Below, one piece after another: positions 63,882-64,000 of a DNA stretch of 64,000 bases (position 1 is its first letter; every line of letters begins with the position of its first letter). Both the position numbers and the translations under genes were made by a program. The stretch lies in the NCBI GenBank assembly GCA_964392665.1, contig CAYMQB010000006.1, positions 1 to 64,000 on the forward strand. The letters are read 5' to 3'. The DNA comes from CAYMQB01 sp964392665 (GTDB taxonomy: Bacteria; Hydrothermota; E44-bin80). A model generated the notes under the pieces. That model was not told the origin of the DNA and made no database searches. It saw nothing but the letters and a program-made list of their open reading frames with translations.

Positions 63882-64000
63882 TTATTTCTTGAGTTCAATA
63901 AACAGAAGATACCCGGCGACGATTCCTACTCCATCTACAGCAATGTCCTTCCAGCTCCATCCTGTTTTCCTATAGTTTTTATCAATAAATTCCTTTCCAA
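63882..64000 (-). CDS. C-terminal end of an unidentified gene (partial)
   Basis: The last 38 codons before TAA (63884-63882) read GKEFIDKNYRKTGWSWKDIA, then a hydrophobic end with VGIVAGYLLFIE and KK. SWKD followed by a membrane-like Gly-rich helix resembles the end of YfiM/DUF2279-type or VanZ-like small membrane proteins; this is tentative. The start is outside the window. It reads in the same direction as the dehydrogenase gene 44 nt downstream. Confidence 0.6.
   Translation of the reverse strand, partial: GKEFIDKNYRKTGWSWKDIAVDGVGIVAGYLLFIELKK

Overview
The window looks like a chromosomal segment of an uncultured two-membrane (Gram-negative-type) bacterium. The evidence is LptF/LptG-type permeases, a secretin and type IV pilus assembly genes, a SprA-type giant outer-membrane protein and several signal-peptide-bearing barrel-like proteins. 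The mix of SprA, type IV pili, DUF3857/transglutaminase proteins and TPR-rich regulators would suit a candidate phylum near the FCB group or WOR-3/Stahlbacteria. That placement is inference from gene content, not from a phylogeny. Genes carry good AGGAGG-type ribosome sites, TTG and GTG starts are common, and many promoters are close to TTGACA-N16/17-TATAAT.

Layout. 0-14.5 kb is the classic translation/transcription block on the + strand: end of tuf, rpmG, tRNA-Trp, secE, nusG, rplK, rplA, rplJ, rplL, rpoB, rpoC, rpsL, rpsG, fusA. 14.7-18.7 kb holds a barrel-like secreted protein, tatA, a LeuD-type dehydratase small subunit and a histidine ammonia-lyase. 18.7-22.9 kb is an accessory island. 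In it an AbiEi/AbiEii toxin-antitoxin pair, preceded by a 45-codon Cys-rich reading frame, lies between two 113-bp direct repeats. Next to it are an Rhs remnant, an IS3 OrfA remnant, a start-less membrane frame and a nonsense-broken secreted protein. 22.9-25.9 kb (- strand) is a TPR protein, an Xaa-Pro peptidase and EF-P. 26-33.1 kb (+) is a compact lipoprotein/LysM pair with strong promoter and terminator, then phoH, a PgpH-type HD hydrolase, ybeY and two tandem CNNM/CBS proteins. 33.5-35.4 kb (-) is a DASS-type anion transporter. 35.6-40.3 kb (+) is a small HTH gene followed by pilM, pilN, pilO, pilP and pilQ with a clean terminator. 40.4-43.8 kb is a large GGDEF-AAA-TPR regulator. 43.8-54.1 kb (-) runs sprA, a 57-aa membrane protein, a barrel-like protein, purSL and purQ in one direction. 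54.2-58.8 kb (+) is two LptF/G permeases, a tRNA-dihydrouridine synthase and an M23 peptidase. 58.9-64 kb holds a DUF3857/transglutaminase lipoprotein, a B12-binding-type radical SAM protein, a D-2-hydroxyacid dehydrogenase and the 3' end of one further gene.

Most genes are ordinary housekeeping genes. The points most worth following up are the repeat-bounded AbiE island with its overlapping Cys-rich leader frame, the SprA homologue in a purine-linked gene string, the non-canonical cyclase-ATPase-TPR protein with an intact I-site, several departures from family norms (L10 tail, YbeY without its third histidine, tandem PurS domains fused to PurL), a consensus promoter predicted to give a leaderless LptF-type mRNA, and a family of short elements ending in GTCATTGCGAG/CTCGCAATGAC.
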